64,000 nucleotides of DNA from a bacterium (GTDB lineage: Bacteria > SZUA-182 > DTGQ01): NCBI GenBank assembly GCA_023512255.1, contig JAILZY010000011.1:4394-68393 (forward strand), given 5' to 3'. Positions 29,313 to 38,840 of this stretch are shown here, in pieces. The notes below the pieces were generated by a model. The model was given only the letters and a program-made list of their open reading frames with translations, was not told the DNA's origin and did no database searches. Every line of letters starts with the position of its first letter. Position 1 is the first letter of the stretch. The position numbers and the translations under genes are program-made.

Positions 29313-30881
29313 ATGCTACTGCAAGATTTTCTCACCGAGAGCACTGAAAGATTTCCTGACAAAGTGGCCGTTATCTTCAGAGGACAGCGGTTTACCTACG
29401 GGGAATTAGAACGTCAGGCTAACAGGTTAGCTTGGGCCTTGCTCGACCTTGGGGTTAAACGAGGCGAGCGGGTGGCAGTATTTCTCGATAACTCTCTGGA
29501 ATCGGTAATTGCCCTGTTTGGAATTTTAAAGGCCGGAGCTGTCTTTGTCATCCTGAGTGCGGCCGCAAAAGCTGCCAAAGTTGAATATATCTTAAGCCAC
29601 TGTGGAGCCAGGGTATTGATAAGTCATGGCAATAAACATGAGGTCTTGCGGGATCTAAAGTTGCCTGGGTTGGTTAAAATTATGATTGGAGAAGATGAAG
29701 CTGGGCAAAGTCCACCAGATGTTTCATGGTCTCAGGTTATGACTGCTGGTGAGGCTGATCATTGTCCGCCGAGGAGAAATATTGATCTTGATCTAGCTGC
29801 TCTTATCTACACCTCAGGCTCGACTGCGGATCCAAAAGGGGTTATGTTGACTCATCTCAATATGGTTTCAGCGGCCACTTCCATTATCAGCTATCTGAAA
29901 AACACACCAGATGACATTATCATGAATGTTTTGCCTCTATCCTTTGATTATGGTCTCTACCAGGTGCTTATGGCCGTTAAGTTCGGAGGGACGGTTGTGT
30001 TGGAAAAGTCGTTTGTCTATCCCTACGCGGTAATTGACAAAATGATTAGGGAGAGGGTATCAGGTTTTCCCCTGGTTCCGACCATTGCGGCTATCCTATT
30101 GCAGCTTGAGAGCTTGAAAAATTATACCTTTTCTTCACTAAGATACATCACCAATACGGGAGCCGCCCTTCCTGAAAGTCATATAAGGAAGTTGCGCGAC
30201 CTGTTTCCCCAGGTAGCTATTTATTCTATGTATGGGCTGACTGAGTGTAAGCGGGTATCTTATCTTCCACCTGAGGAATTGGACCGAAGGCCGAATTCTG
30301 TGGGCAAACCGATGCCGAATGTGGAGGCGTTCATCGTTGATGAGCAGGGAAATGAAATTGATGAGCCTGGCAGGATTGGTGAGCTGGTGGTCAGGGGGAG
30401 CAATGTCATGCGAGGCTACTGGCAAGATCCTGAAGAGACAGCCAGGGTTCTGAGACCTGGTCGGTATCCTGGGGAGGTGGTTCTTTATACTGGTGACTAT
30501 TTTAAAATGGATGAGGAAGGCTATCTTTTCTTTGTGGGCAGAAAGGACGATCTTATTAAAACGCGGGGTGAGAGGGTATCTCCGCGGGAGGTGGAAAATG
30601 TTCTTCACCAGATAGATGGGGTTTTGGAGGCTGTAGTCATTGGAGTTCCTGATGATCTTTTAGGCCAGGCGGTCAAGGCCTTCATTATGCTTCAGGAAGG
30701 TAAGATCTTGAGTGAAAAAGAGATTATTGCCTATTGTATGGATAAATTAGAATTTTTTATGGTACCAAAATTTGTAGAGTTTTTGACTGAATTTCCTAAA
30801 ACTGCTACTGGAAAGATTGATCGCAGAGCAATGGCCATGAGAGAGGAGAGACTAAATGGTCTTTTTGCTAATAAAGTGTAA
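29313..30881 (+). CDS. AMP-forming acyl/amino-acyl ligase with a repeat-derived C-terminal tail
   Basis: The 522-residue protein is an ANL-superfamily adenylating enzyme. The P-loop-like YTSGSTADPKG is near 166-176, then YGLTECKRVSYLP, YTGDYFKMDEEGYLFFVGRKDDLIKTRGERVSP, and the late lysine in TATGKIDRRAM. It activates a carboxylic acid as AMP ester and probably loads the adjacent carrier protein. The last eight residues (GLFANKV after N) come from a family A element inserted at 30858, which supplies the stop codon; the catalytic lysine lies upstream, so activity is probably kept. Confidence 0.9.
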   Translation: MLLQDFLTESTERFPDKVAVIFRGQRFTYGELERQANRLAWALLDLGVKRGERVAVFLDNSLESVIALFGILKAGAVFVILSAAAKAAKVEYILSHCGARVLISHGNKHEVLRDLKLPGLVKIMIGEDEAGQSPPDVSWSQVMTAGEADHCPPRRNIDLDLAALIYTSGSTADPKGVMLTHLNMVSAATSIISYLKNTPDDIIMNVLPLSFDYGLYQVLMAVKFGGTVVLEKSFVYPYAVIDKMIRERVSGFPLVPTIAAILLQLESLKNYTFSSLRYITNTGAALPESHIRKLRDLFPQVAIYSMYGLTECKRVSYLPPEELDRRPNSVGKPMPNVEAFIVDEQGNEIDEPGRIGELVVRGSNVMRGYWQDPEETARVLRPGRYPGEVVLYTGDYFKMDEEGYLFFVGRKDDLIKTRGERVSPREVENVLHQIDGVLEAVVIGVPDDLLGQAVKAFIMLQEGKILSEKEIIAYCMDKLEFFMVPKFVEFLTEFPKTATGKIDRRAMAMREERLNGLFANKV

Positions 30882-30976
30882 AGTGCGCAAGCTGCGGCGG
30901 CAAAAGGTCCGCATCTACAATTGATAGCAGAATTGATTCGCGGCGCACTTGTGTTACGCACTTAGCGAAAGAACCT
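30858..30976 (+). mobile_element. Family A element, copy 7, at the 3' end of the ligase gene
   Basis: Begins GGTCTTTTTGCTAATAAAGT and ends TTAGCGAAAGAACCT. Flanked by a perfect 6-bp repeat CTAAAT (30852-30857 and 30977-30982). It enters the ligase reading frame and provides TAA 30879-30881. Confidence 0.9.
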
Positions 30977-31025
30977 CTAAATCGCTACGAAAGAAGAGAG
31001 ATACTTATGAAAGAAGGGATAACTA

Positions 31026-32060
31026 ATGAACAGCTCTTTGATGTCGAAAAGTGTTGAGCAGCAAGCAAAGGGAGATGGATATTCACCGCAAGAGGTGCTT
31101 CGCATTGACCCAGAGAGTGAGTGTGCTCGCATTTGCGCCTTTATTCGGGAGCAAGTGGTGGCTAGGTTTAAACGCCAGGGGGTGGTTATTGGCCTCTCAG
31201 GGGGTATAGATTCAGCCCTGGTCTCAGAACTATTGGTTCGGGCACTTGGCCGAGAACGGGTGCTAGGGTTGATTTTGCCAGAGCGCGAGTCAAATCCCGT
31301 AAGTGAGATCTATGCCAAAAAGCAGGCCGCAAAATTGGGTATCAGGGTTGAGATGGTGGATATTAGCGGTCAACTTGAGGCTTTTGGGGTTTATGAGCGC
31401 AGAAACGAGGTTATCAAGTCTATTTTCCCAGATTTTGATGACTCGTATGTTTTCAATATTTCACTTCCCCAGAATATCCTTGAGAAAGACAGGCTTAATT
31501 ACCGGTTCATAACTGTGGTGGATAAACACCAAAACAGGAAAACTGCTCGGCTATCCTATCAGCAGTGGCTAGTCATCTCTGCCTGTCAGAATATCAAGCA
31601 GCGGGTCAGAATGATAAATCTTTATTTTTGGGCTGAGCGCAGCAACTACCTGGTGTGTGGAACAACTAACAAATCTGAGGCAGAGGCAGGCTTTTTCGTC
31701 AAGTTCGGCGACGGCGGTGTCGATATTGAGCCAATAGCTCATCTCTATAAAACGCAGGTCTTCCAACTGGCCAGATATCTTGGGGTGATTGATGAGATTA
31801 TCAATCGGACACCAAGCCCTGACACCTACAGTCTGCCGGTGAGCGATCAGGAATTCTACTTCTGTCTCCCCTATTCTATGCTTGATCTGGCCCTTTATGC
31901 TCGTGAACATGGGGTTTCGATCGAGCAGGCGGCTGAGCTATTATCCATTTCCAAAGAGCAGCTTTCCCGAATTTACAAGGACCTTGAGGCTAAAGTGCGA
32001 GCCACCTGGCACCTTCGTTCCCTTCCCCCCTCAGTTGAGCAGGAGAAAGCCTGCCTGTGA
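31026..32060 (+). CDS. NAD synthase-like PP-loop amidoligase
   Basis: The 344-residue protein has the PP-loop SGGIDS at 58-63 and NadE hallmarks CGTTNKSEAEAGFFVKFGDG and IAHLYKTQVFQLARYLGV. It is longer than a minimal ammonia-dependent NadE, with an insertion around 115-185. Copies like this in polysaccharide loci are usually not the housekeeping NAD synthase; they may adenylate and amidate a carboxylate. Its stop overlaps the next gene's GTG start (GTGA). Whether it can make NAD is open. Confidence 0.8.
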   Translation: MNSSLMSKSVEQQAKGDGYSPQEVLRIDPESECARICAFIREQVVARFKRQGVVIGLSGGIDSALVSELLVRALGRERVLGLILPERESNPVSEIYAKKQAAKLGIRVEMVDISGQLEAFGVYERRNEVIKSIFPDFDDSYVFNISLPQNILEKDRLNYRFITVVDKHQNRKTARLSYQQWLVISACQNIKQRVRMINLYFWAERSNYLVCGTTNKSEAEAGFFVKFGDGGVDIEPIAHLYKTQVFQLARYLGVIDEIINRTPSPDTYSLPVSDQEFYFCLPYSMLDLALYAREHGVSIEQAAELLSISKEQLSRIYKDLEAKVRATWHLRSLPPSVEQEKACL

Positions 32061-32092
32061 GGCACAAGGGAGGGCGAGAAAGACCCACGCCT

Positions 32093-33097
32093 ATGCGATA
32101 CTGTAGCCGTTGTACACTTCCCGCGACCTTTCCTGGTGTTACCTTCGATGCTCAGGGTATTTGCCAATATTGTCTAAGATTTCAGCCATCCTTAATAAGG
32201 CAACAGATGAATAGGTATCAGTTAAAATTTGCTGCCTTAATTAAAAAATATCGGGGTCGAAGTGAATATGACATCCTGGTTAGCTATAGCGGCGGCAAGG
32301 ACAGCAGCTTTATCCTTGATCTTTTGAAGAATGAGTTTGGTCTTAAGGTCCTGGCTTTCACTTTTGATAATGGATTTATATCGAGCGCGGCGCAAGAAAA
32401 TATCCACCGGGTGGTGGAAAAACTGGGTGTTGACCACATCCTGGTTAAGCCACGGTTTGACGTGCTTAAGAAGATATTTGCCACTGCCGCCTCATCTGAT
32501 GAGCTTTATAGTCGAAAGAGCCTTGAGCGGGCAAGTCCGATCTGCACTGCCTGTATCAGCTTGGTCAAATCTATCGGCTTGCGAATGGCTATTGAGAAAC
32601 GGATTCCTCTCTTAGGATTTGGCTGGTCTCCTGGTCAGGCTCCTATTCAATCATCGGTGATGCGGCTAAACCCTAGTTTTGTTAATCTTAGCCAAAAAAA
32701 ACTTCTGGCTCCCTTGTGCACTATTCTCAGCAAGGAAGAGCTTGGACCATACTTTTTAACTGATACCAATCTTGCTCTTGGAGCTCAGCATTTTCCCTGG
32801 AACGTCCATCCCTTGGCCTTTCTTGAATACAGCCAGGAGAGGATTTTTCAGCGAATTGAGGCTCTTGGCTGGCAAAGGCCGGCTGATACTGGAGTGCACT
32901 CCACCAATTGCCTGCTCAATTCCCTGGCTATTGAGAACCATAAGGCCAGGTATCATTTTCACCCCTATGCCTGGGAAATAGCCAATCTTGTCCGCTCTGG
33001 CAGGATGTCGAGGGCGGAGGGGCTTGAGAGAATAAGGGCAACTGAGCCCTCTTCGATAGTTGATTATGCCAGAGAGCGGCTAGGGTTAGTATCGTAA
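32093..33097 (+). CDS. PP-loop N-acetyl sugar amidotransferase-like protein (WbpG/PseA type)
   Basis: From ATG 32093 the protein has 334 residues; a GTG at 32057 overlapping the previous stop is an alternative start. It begins with a zinc-ribbon-like YCSRCTLPATFPG and ICQYC, then the ATP-pyrophosphatase loop SYSGGKDSSF. CTACISLVK and the GFGWSPGQAP stretch are typical of WbpG/PseA-related sugar amidotransferases. It probably adenylates a sugar carboxylate or acetamido group for amidation. The pairing with a NadE-like gene, ACP and ligase is a recurring but undefined set in surface polysaccharide loci. Confidence 0.82.
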   Translation: MRYCSRCTLPATFPGVTFDAQGICQYCLRFQPSLIRQQMNRYQLKFAALIKKYRGRSEYDILVSYSGGKDSSFILDLLKNEFGLKVLAFTFDNGFISSAAQENIHRVVEKLGVDHILVKPRFDVLKKIFATAASSDELYSRKSLERASPICTACISLVKSIGLRMAIEKRIPLLGFGWSPGQAPIQSSVMRLNPSFVNLSQKKLLAPLCTILSKEELGPYFLTDTNLALGAQHFPWNVHPLAFLEYSQERIFQRIEALGWQRPADTGVHSTNCLLNSLAIENHKARYHFHPYAWEIANLVRSGRMSRAEGLERIRATEPSSIVDYARERLGLVS

Positions 33098-33103
33098 TTT
33101 AAT

Positions 33104-33243
33104 CGCTCTTATTTAATTAGACGCCATGCATTATATGACGTGCTCACCAGAATAACAATATAAAGAAACTCTTATGAAGTCAGAAGCTCTAGACATCTTT
33201 CTAGACGGGGTTTCCCCTCATCTAGTATTTGCTTATAAGAGCG
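33104..33243 (+). mobile_element. Family C element, copy 4 (different interior)
   Basis: Ends CGCTCTTAT and ATAAGAGCG match family C, and a perfect 8-bp direct repeat AATTTAAT flanks it (33096-33103 and 33244-33251). The 120-bp interior does not resemble the other three copies, so the ends were used to move a different cargo. Confidence 0.85.
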
Positions 33244-33316
33244 AATTTAATTATTTATTCAATGACTTTGGTACATTAGGTTTCACAGTAGGCATTAATA
33301 CAGGAGGCATTAAATA

Positions 33317-34363
33317 ATGAAAAAAGCAGATGCCGCAGGAAGCGATAATTCATCAATGAGTCTTAGGAAATATGAACAGAGCGACATACTCAGCTATCCA
33401 CACTTTTTTATTGTTGGAACTCAGCGATCTGGAACAACCCTGCTCAGGCTTATTCTCAACAGTCACTCATCAATAGCCATCCCAGAGGAAGCCGCTTTTT
33501 TCATGCCTTTTCTCACTCGAAAAAAGCTCTTAGATCCAAAGCCTCTTCCTCTTTCTGTCAGAAAGAATCTGGTAAATTATTTAATCAATAATTATCAATT
33601 TAAGAAATGGAAATTAGATGAATCCAAGCTGCTTCCGATCCTTGAAAACAGCTTCTCTTATCATCAGGTGATAGGATTTCTATATAAAACCTTTGCCCAA
33701 AAGTATGGCAAATCAATATGTGGTGATAAATCTCCGGCATTTATTCGTAAACTTAACCTTCTTTTGGAAGCATATCCAAAGGCTAAAATTATCCATATTA
33801 TTCGAGATGGGAGAGATGTTTATCTAAGTTTTAAGAAAAAGAACCATCCCGCTGCCTCAAGCATTGCTGGGGCGGCACTTGAGTGGAGAATTAAACTTTT
33901 CTTGATTTCTCGGGCTATAAAAACCAGGCAAGGCTCGGTGATCGAAGTTAAATATGAGGACTTACTACAGCATCCTGTATCGGTAATAGAAAAAATATGC
34001 GCATTTTTGGGTATTGCGTTTGAAAACGAGATGCTGGAATTCTGGAAACAGAGCAGTGAGTTTATCGATCAACAGCATTCAGATCTCATATTTAAACCGA
34101 TTCAGACATCTAACATTAATAAGTGGGAAACTCTCATGAGTTCTGCTGAGTTAGCTCAATATGAGTTTTTTGCCCAAAAAGGGCTTAAAGAGTATGGATA
34201 TCCCATCTCGCAAGGAAATCCAAATTTTATAAAAAAGCTAATTTTTATCAGCAACATACTCTCATTCTTACCCAAGAGAATATGCAAAATTATGCAGATT
34301 GCCTTGCGCATGCGAATCGCCAGTATGTATGGGCTGGAGGTTTCTTCTCAATATTATGAATAA
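33317..34363 (+). CDS. Sulfotransferase family protein
   Basis: This 348-residue protein has the PAPS-binding loop FIVGTQRSGTTLLRLILNSH (near 31-50) and the 3'-phosphate motif HIIRDGRDVYLSFKKKN (near 158-174). It probably transfers sulfate from PAPS to a sugar of the exopolysaccharide. It is the first of several genes after the family C element and its stop overlaps the flippase start. No PAPS synthesis genes are in the window. Confidence 0.88.
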   Translation: MKKADAAGSDNSSMSLRKYEQSDILSYPHFFIVGTQRSGTTLLRLILNSHSSIAIPEEAAFFMPFLTRKKLLDPKPLPLSVRKNLVNYLINNYQFKKWKLDESKLLPILENSFSYHQVIGFLYKTFAQKYGKSICGDKSPAFIRKLNLLLEAYPKAKIIHIIRDGRDVYLSFKKKNHPAASSIAGAALEWRIKLFLISRAIKTRQGSVIEVKYEDLLQHPVSVIEKICAFLGIAFENEMLEFWKQSSEFIDQQHSDLIFKPIQTSNINKWETLMSSAELAQYEFFAQKGLKEYGYPISQGNPNFIKKLIFISNILSFLPKRICKIMQIALRMRIASMYGLEVSSQYYE

Positions 34364-35996
34364 AGATAGCTACTACTGCTGCAAGCATCAGGAAATTTCT
34401 CGGCCAGAACTTCATACAAATACAAATAATAGCCAAAATAGCCAAAAGAGGGTAAATAGCCAAAATCAGGCTGAAGAAGCCTGTTTTTCTGAATTGCCCA
34501 AAATCGTTAAAGGAGGAGGCATTAGTTTAGTGGGTTCTGTAGGGGCCAAGGGGATGCTTTTTCTTCTGGCTCTCTTCATCGCTAAGGCATTAGGTCCTAG
34601 TGATGTTGGCATCTATTTTTTAGCCATAACTATTTGCGAACTGCTCACGCTTTTATCCCTTCTTGGGCTTCCAAATGGAGTAACAAGATATGTGGCTGTT
34701 TATAGGGAAAGAAACGATGTCCAAAGAATGAAAGGCACGGTTTTAGGGGCAGCTTTTTTAAGTCTCCTCATAAGTTTGCTGAGTGCGGCTTTGCTATTTC
34801 TCTTGGCTGGTCCTATCTCTTCTCTTCTCCATAAACCGAGTTTGGCTCTCGTGCTAAAACTTTTTGCCATATCAATTCCTTTTGAGTGTCTGATGAAAAT
34901 TTTTACTGCCTCAACCCGGGGGCTGAAGATCATGGAGCACACAGCCTATATCGAGCAAATCTCCTGGATTGGCTTGAGACTTGGCTTGGCCCTCTTCTTT
35001 GTATCCGTGATGAAAAGCGGGCTTGCTGGAGTTATCCTGGCCTATGTTGGAGCATCTTTTATTTCTGCGGTCTTGGCTTTCTCCTATGCCAGTAAGTGGA
35101 TGCCATTGGTCGATAAGCGAATATACCCTATTTTTGAAATCAGAGAGCTGTTCAGGTTTTCCTTTCCGATGCTGCTGTCAACATTAATCCATGACATAAT
35201 GATGAAGGAAGATATTGTGATGTTGGGCTATTTTGTCAGTGCAGCCGAAGTAGGAATTTACAGTGTGGCGGTAAAGGTTCTCAATCTAGCTGAGGTTATT
35301 TTTCAAACCTTCAGACCAATATTCAATCCTTTGGTTGCCGAGCTGCATGAAAGAAAAGAATTTAGTAGGCTGGGTCATCTCCTCAAGCTAATCACCCGGT
35401 GGGATATTATGGCAGCTTGCCCGATTTTTCTATGTCTCTTCCTATTTCCTGGGTTTTTCCTTAGCATTTTTGGTAAAAAGTTTGCTGCTGGCTCTTCCTG
35501 TCTGCGAATTCTCATTTTCAGCAGTGTAGTAAATGCCTTATCGATCTATCCAGACTCGATCATTTATATGTCTGGTAGGTCCGAGATAACTATGATGAAT
35601 GGTTTTTTGGCTCTAATTGTCAATTTTATTGGCAATTGTCTGCTCATCCCATCCCAAGGAATACTAGGAGCAGCCCTGGCCACTGTGGCCGCTTTATTAG
35701 TGGCAGCGTTATTGAGGATATCAATTCTATTTTGGATGATGAATATTCACCCTTTAAGCAAAGCTCTCTGGAAGCCATTGACTGCGGGATTCATCTCTCT
35801 TTTTCTTACTTTTACCATAAGCAAAATTATTCCAGGCAGTATCCATCCAGAAAGTCATAGTCTGACCATAGTATTCCTCATATCTATTTTCATGATGTCT
35901 TACTCACTTATCATATATCTTTTAAAATTTAACCAGGAAGAGTTGTATCTAAAAGATAGAATAAAAGAAAAAATTATGGCAGCCATCAAACACTGA
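34356..35996 (+). CDS. Polysaccharide flippase (Wzx, MATE-like)
   Basis: The 546-residue protein from ATG 34356 has a ~50-residue soluble N-terminus rich in Asn/Gln, then about 12-14 hydrophobic helices (from VSLVGSVGAKGMLFLLALFIAK, trimmed). It matches Wzx/PST flippases that move undecaprenyl-linked repeat units across the inner membrane. The first 20 codons overlap the sulfotransferase end (ATGAATAA). A longer frame from 34299 would only add overlap sequence. Confidence 0.9.
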   Translation: MNKDSYYCCKHQEISRPELHTNTNNSQNSQKRVNSQNQAEEACFSELPKIVKGGGISLVGSVGAKGMLFLLALFIAKALGPSDVGIYFLAITICELLTLLSLLGLPNGVTRYVAVYRERNDVQRMKGTVLGAAFLSLLISLLSAALLFLLAGPISSLLHKPSLALVLKLFAISIPFECLMKIFTASTRGLKIMEHTAYIEQISWIGLRLGLALFFVSVMKSGLAGVILAYVGASFISAVLAFSYASKWMPLVDKRIYPIFEIRELFRFSFPMLLSTLIHDIMMKEDIVMLGYFVSAAEVGIYSVAVKVLNLAEVIFQTFRPIFNPLVAELHERKEFSRLGHLLKLITRWDIMAACPIFLCLFLFPGFFLSIFGKKFAAGSSCLRILIFSSVVNALSIYPDSIIYMSGRSEITMMNGFLALIVNFIGNCLLIPSQGILGAALATVAALLVAALLRISILFWMMNIHPLSKALWKPLTAGFISLFLTFTISKIIPGSIHPESHSLTIVFLISIFMMSYSLIIYLLKFNQEELYLKDRIKEKIMAAIKH

Positions 35997-36161
35997 CTAG
36001 ATAAAAATCTTTCTGTAATTTCTAAGTTCGTACAATAAAGCGAAGAGAGGATGGCTGTAATTTTTTGATCAAAAATATAGGGGAAAGCCTAAATAGTCTT
36101 ATGCTCTATTTCATCATTTAAAGCTCGTTATGTTTAACCAAACCTTTTGTGGGAGCATGTT

Positions 36162-37361
36162 ATGCCTAGGTTAGCACTACCGCAAAATTACATAAAAAAT
36201 CAAGGAAGTTTGATTGAGGATTTTGAAACACTTAGTGAATGGAGCACAACAGGGGCTGTGGCTATATCTGCCGATACAGAGAATTTTAAATGCGGCACTA
36301 AATCAATTCGCTTTACTCATACTTCAGCCTCTTGGGGAGCAATGACAAAAACTATCAATCGGTCATTTTGGGGGACAAGATTTTTCCATGTGTGGGTATA
36401 TATTCCCACAACTCAAGATCGAGATGGAATCGTACAGGTAGTTTTGCGCCTGTCCTCCGTATCTAATTTTTCAAAATATATGCAGATGGCCTGGTTTGGA
36501 TTGAGTAATTTATCTGTAGGCTGGAATTGTTTGGGCTGTCATCGGGATAATTTTACCAGCACTGGCGGAGAATCTTGGGCTAATACCATGATCAGAATGC
36601 GATTTGAACTTAATCGCACAACTGGAGCCGCACCACAACTATCATTCGATAGCTTCTATGTAGATATGGAATCCCTGCCGCGCTGTATTATTATGTTCGA
36701 TGACGGATATGCTTCTACCTACAGTGTGGCTTATGATTATATGCAGCCGCGGGGCTTGAAGGGCACGGTATATATGATCTCTAACGTAATTGGGACATCA
36801 GGGTGGCTCACGCAAGAAGATTTAACCACTATGTATAATGCAGGATGGGCAATAGCAAATCATACATCGGATCATTCTAATCTTTCTTTATTAACCCAAG
36901 AGCAAGCACAAGAGAAGCTTATTGCCTGTCGCAATGTTTTAAATGTTTTAGGATTTACCAGATCAAGTCGGCATGTAGCTTATCCCTATGGAACATACAG
37001 CAGTGAGACGCTTTTGGCCATGTCAGCCTGTGGGATGTTGACTGGCAGGGATACGGCTTCAACATATAATTTCCCGCCGGTTGAAGATTTGCGCTTGTTA
37101 CATGTTAAATCATGTCAGGCTTCTATTCCGCTATCCACTGCTAAAGGGTGGATAGATTATACCATTAAATCAGGAGCAACTCTTTGTTTATTATTCCATG
37201 ATTTAGTTGAATCCCCTACTGGTGTGAGTTGGGCAATTTCAGATTTCCAAGCCTTAATGGATTATATTGTAGCACGAAGGCTTCAGTGTGTAACCATAGA
37301 TGAATGGTATGAGGGGTTAACTAATCCAAGGTATCGTTCTGTGCCACTTGACAGAGGATAA
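36162..37361 (+). CDS. Polysaccharide deacetylase with an N-terminal beta-sandwich domain
   Basis: From ATG 36162 (GGGAG at 36151-36155) the protein has 399 residues. The N-terminal ~170 residues look like a carbohydrate-binding beta-sandwich (LIEDFETLSEWSTTG, CGTKSIRFTHTSASWG). The C-terminal part is a NodB deacetylase: IMFDDGYAST with the metal-binding Asp pair, NHTSDHSNLS giving HxxxH-like ligands, and YPYGTYS. There is no clear signal peptide, so export or a cytoplasmic role is unclear. It probably removes acetyl groups from the polysaccharide. Confidence 0.85.
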   Translation: MPRLALPQNYIKNQGSLIEDFETLSEWSTTGAVAISADTENFKCGTKSIRFTHTSASWGAMTKTINRSFWGTRFFHVWVYIPTTQDRDGIVQVVLRLSSVSNFSKYMQMAWFGLSNLSVGWNCLGCHRDNFTSTGGESWANTMIRMRFELNRTTGAAPQLSFDSFYVDMESLPRCIIMFDDGYASTYSVAYDYMQPRGLKGTVYMISNVIGTSGWLTQEDLTTMYNAGWAIANHTSDHSNLSLLTQEQAQEKLIACRNVLNVLGFTRSSRHVAYPYGTYSSETLLAMSACGMLTGRDTASTYNFPPVEDLRLLHVKSCQASIPLSTAKGWIDYTIKSGATLCLLFHDLVESPTGVSWAISDFQALMDYIVARRLQCVTIDEWYEGLTNPRYRSVPLDRG

Positions 37362-37367
37362 GCAGGG

Positions 37368-38840
37368 ATGGAAAGATATAGGGCATTGTCTATCAACTTA
37401 AAAGATGCTCTCATAGCCTTTGGTGTCAGCCTGCTCTGCGGAATTTTAATTGTTAGGTATAATCTATTAATAATACCTGCTATCGCCGGAATTATACTTT
37501 TTCTTCTATCACTTTGTAAATATGAATTTATCTTTTACTTTGGTATATCTTCTTGTGTTTTTTATAATCTTGCCATAATACATTTTGGTTCATTTGATGG
37601 GAAGCCTTACCAGATTATATGGAGTATGGTATTTATCGCCTATATCCTAAAATCGCTTTACCATCGAGAACAGATTTTAAAATTCGACAAAATTGATATT
37701 CCACTCTTTACTCTTCTGGCTGCCTATATGTTATCCCTGATTAACTCGATCAATTCAGGAATAACTATCAAAGAGACCATACAGCTTTTTTATTTCATTC
37801 TTACTTTTAAGATTATCTGTACATCAATAAAAAATAAGAAAGAAATGATTAGGGTTTTTCACCTTGTGATTATATTTGGGCTAATATTTATCGGCATAGG
37901 GCTGTTAACAGTTTTTATTGGCCGGGCTCCTTTCCCTCAGCTTTTGATCGACGTATCTAGAAAAAAGATAAGCTTGAATACTCATGGAATACTTTTCCAG
38001 GAAGCCATGAGGTCCGCAGGACGAGCAATTTTCACTAGGGTAAGCAGTTGCTTTCTCGGCTATGTTGAAACTGCTAATATTTCATGCCAGATGCTGATTA
38101 TCCTCCTTGTACTTATTGGCGGCAAGCACCTTGGGGTACAAAAAAAAGTTCTTCTTTCCCTTGCCTTCCTTTTAGGAGGAATATTATTGATTTTTACCTT
38201 TTCAAGAGCTGGGATAACTGTTTTTACCTTTTCTGCCATGCTAGTCATGTATTTCAGAAGGCAATTTAAAAGTATCCTCATTTTCTTGCTTATTCTGGTA
38301 TGCGTTATTACCTGTTACCAGCCCTTCAAGGCAAGAATGAAAGAGGCTAGTACCCTGGAGCAGCACTCTACTAAAGGTCATCTGGCATTGTATTGGGGAG
38401 CATGGAATATATTCCTGAAGTCGCCACTGTATGGAATAGGAGCTGGCACATTTAAAGAGTTAGATAAATTTGATTTAGTAAGAGATATTAAAAAAAAATT
38501 TAATATCTGGGGCTGGCCCGATGCCCATAATATGCTTCTCCAATGTGCGGCTGAAACAGGTATTCTGGGGTTAATAAGTCTTATTTCGATCATAGGAATA
38601 TATTTCCATTCGCTCATAAAAGCTATCCGTATTCAAGAGGATAGTTACTATCGGGACCTTCTCATTGGTCTGACACTTGCGAATTTATGCGCCTTCCTTA
38701 TGAATCTTACCATGAATGCTTTTGGTGTGGATACATTTTGGATAATAGCTGGCGTAGGCTATGCTGCAGCATCTCTTGTCAGTGCTAGACCTGTAGACGT
38801 AATATTCAGCAATAATGAAAATTATCCTGGTCAACACTAA
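37368..38840 (+). CDS. O-antigen ligase / polymerase-like membrane protein (Wzy/WaaL)
   Basis: The 490-residue protein has about 11-12 hydrophobic helices and the Wzy_C signature region LALYWGAWNIFLKSPLYGIG with DAHNMLLQCAAETGILGL. The long periplasmic loop between them fits polymerases or ligases that join lipid-linked repeat units. It starts 7 bp after the deacetylase stop (AGCAGGGATG upstream) and overlaps the next gene by 26 bases. With Wzx and Wza it completes a Wzy-dependent export set. Confidence 0.86.
   Translation: MERYRALSINLKDALIAFGVSLLCGILIVRYNLLIIPAIAGIILFLLSLCKYEFIFYFGISSCVFYNLAIIHFGSFDGKPYQIIWSMVFIAYILKSLYHREQILKFDKIDIPLFTLLAAYMLSLINSINSGITIKETIQLFYFILTFKIICTSIKNKKEMIRVFHLVIIFGLIFIGIGLLTVFIGRAPFPQLLIDVSRKKISLNTHGILFQEAMRSAGRAIFTRVSSCFLGYVETANISCQMLIILLVLIGGKHLGVQKKVLLSLAFLLGGILLIFTFSRAGITVFTFSAMLVMYFRRQFKSILIFLLILVCVITCYQPFKARMKEASTLEQHSTKGHLALYWGAWNIFLKSPLYGIGAGTFKELDKFDLVRDIKKKFNIWGWPDAHNMLLQCAAETGILGLISLISIIGIYFHSLIKAIRIQEDSYYRDLLIGLTLANLCAFLMNLTMNAFGVDTFWIIAGVGYAAASLVSARPVDVIFSNNENYPGQH

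Noticed and set aside
35636-35860. Internal plus-strand frames within the flippase, deacetylase and other long genes
   Set aside because: Out-of-frame shadows of well-supported genes.
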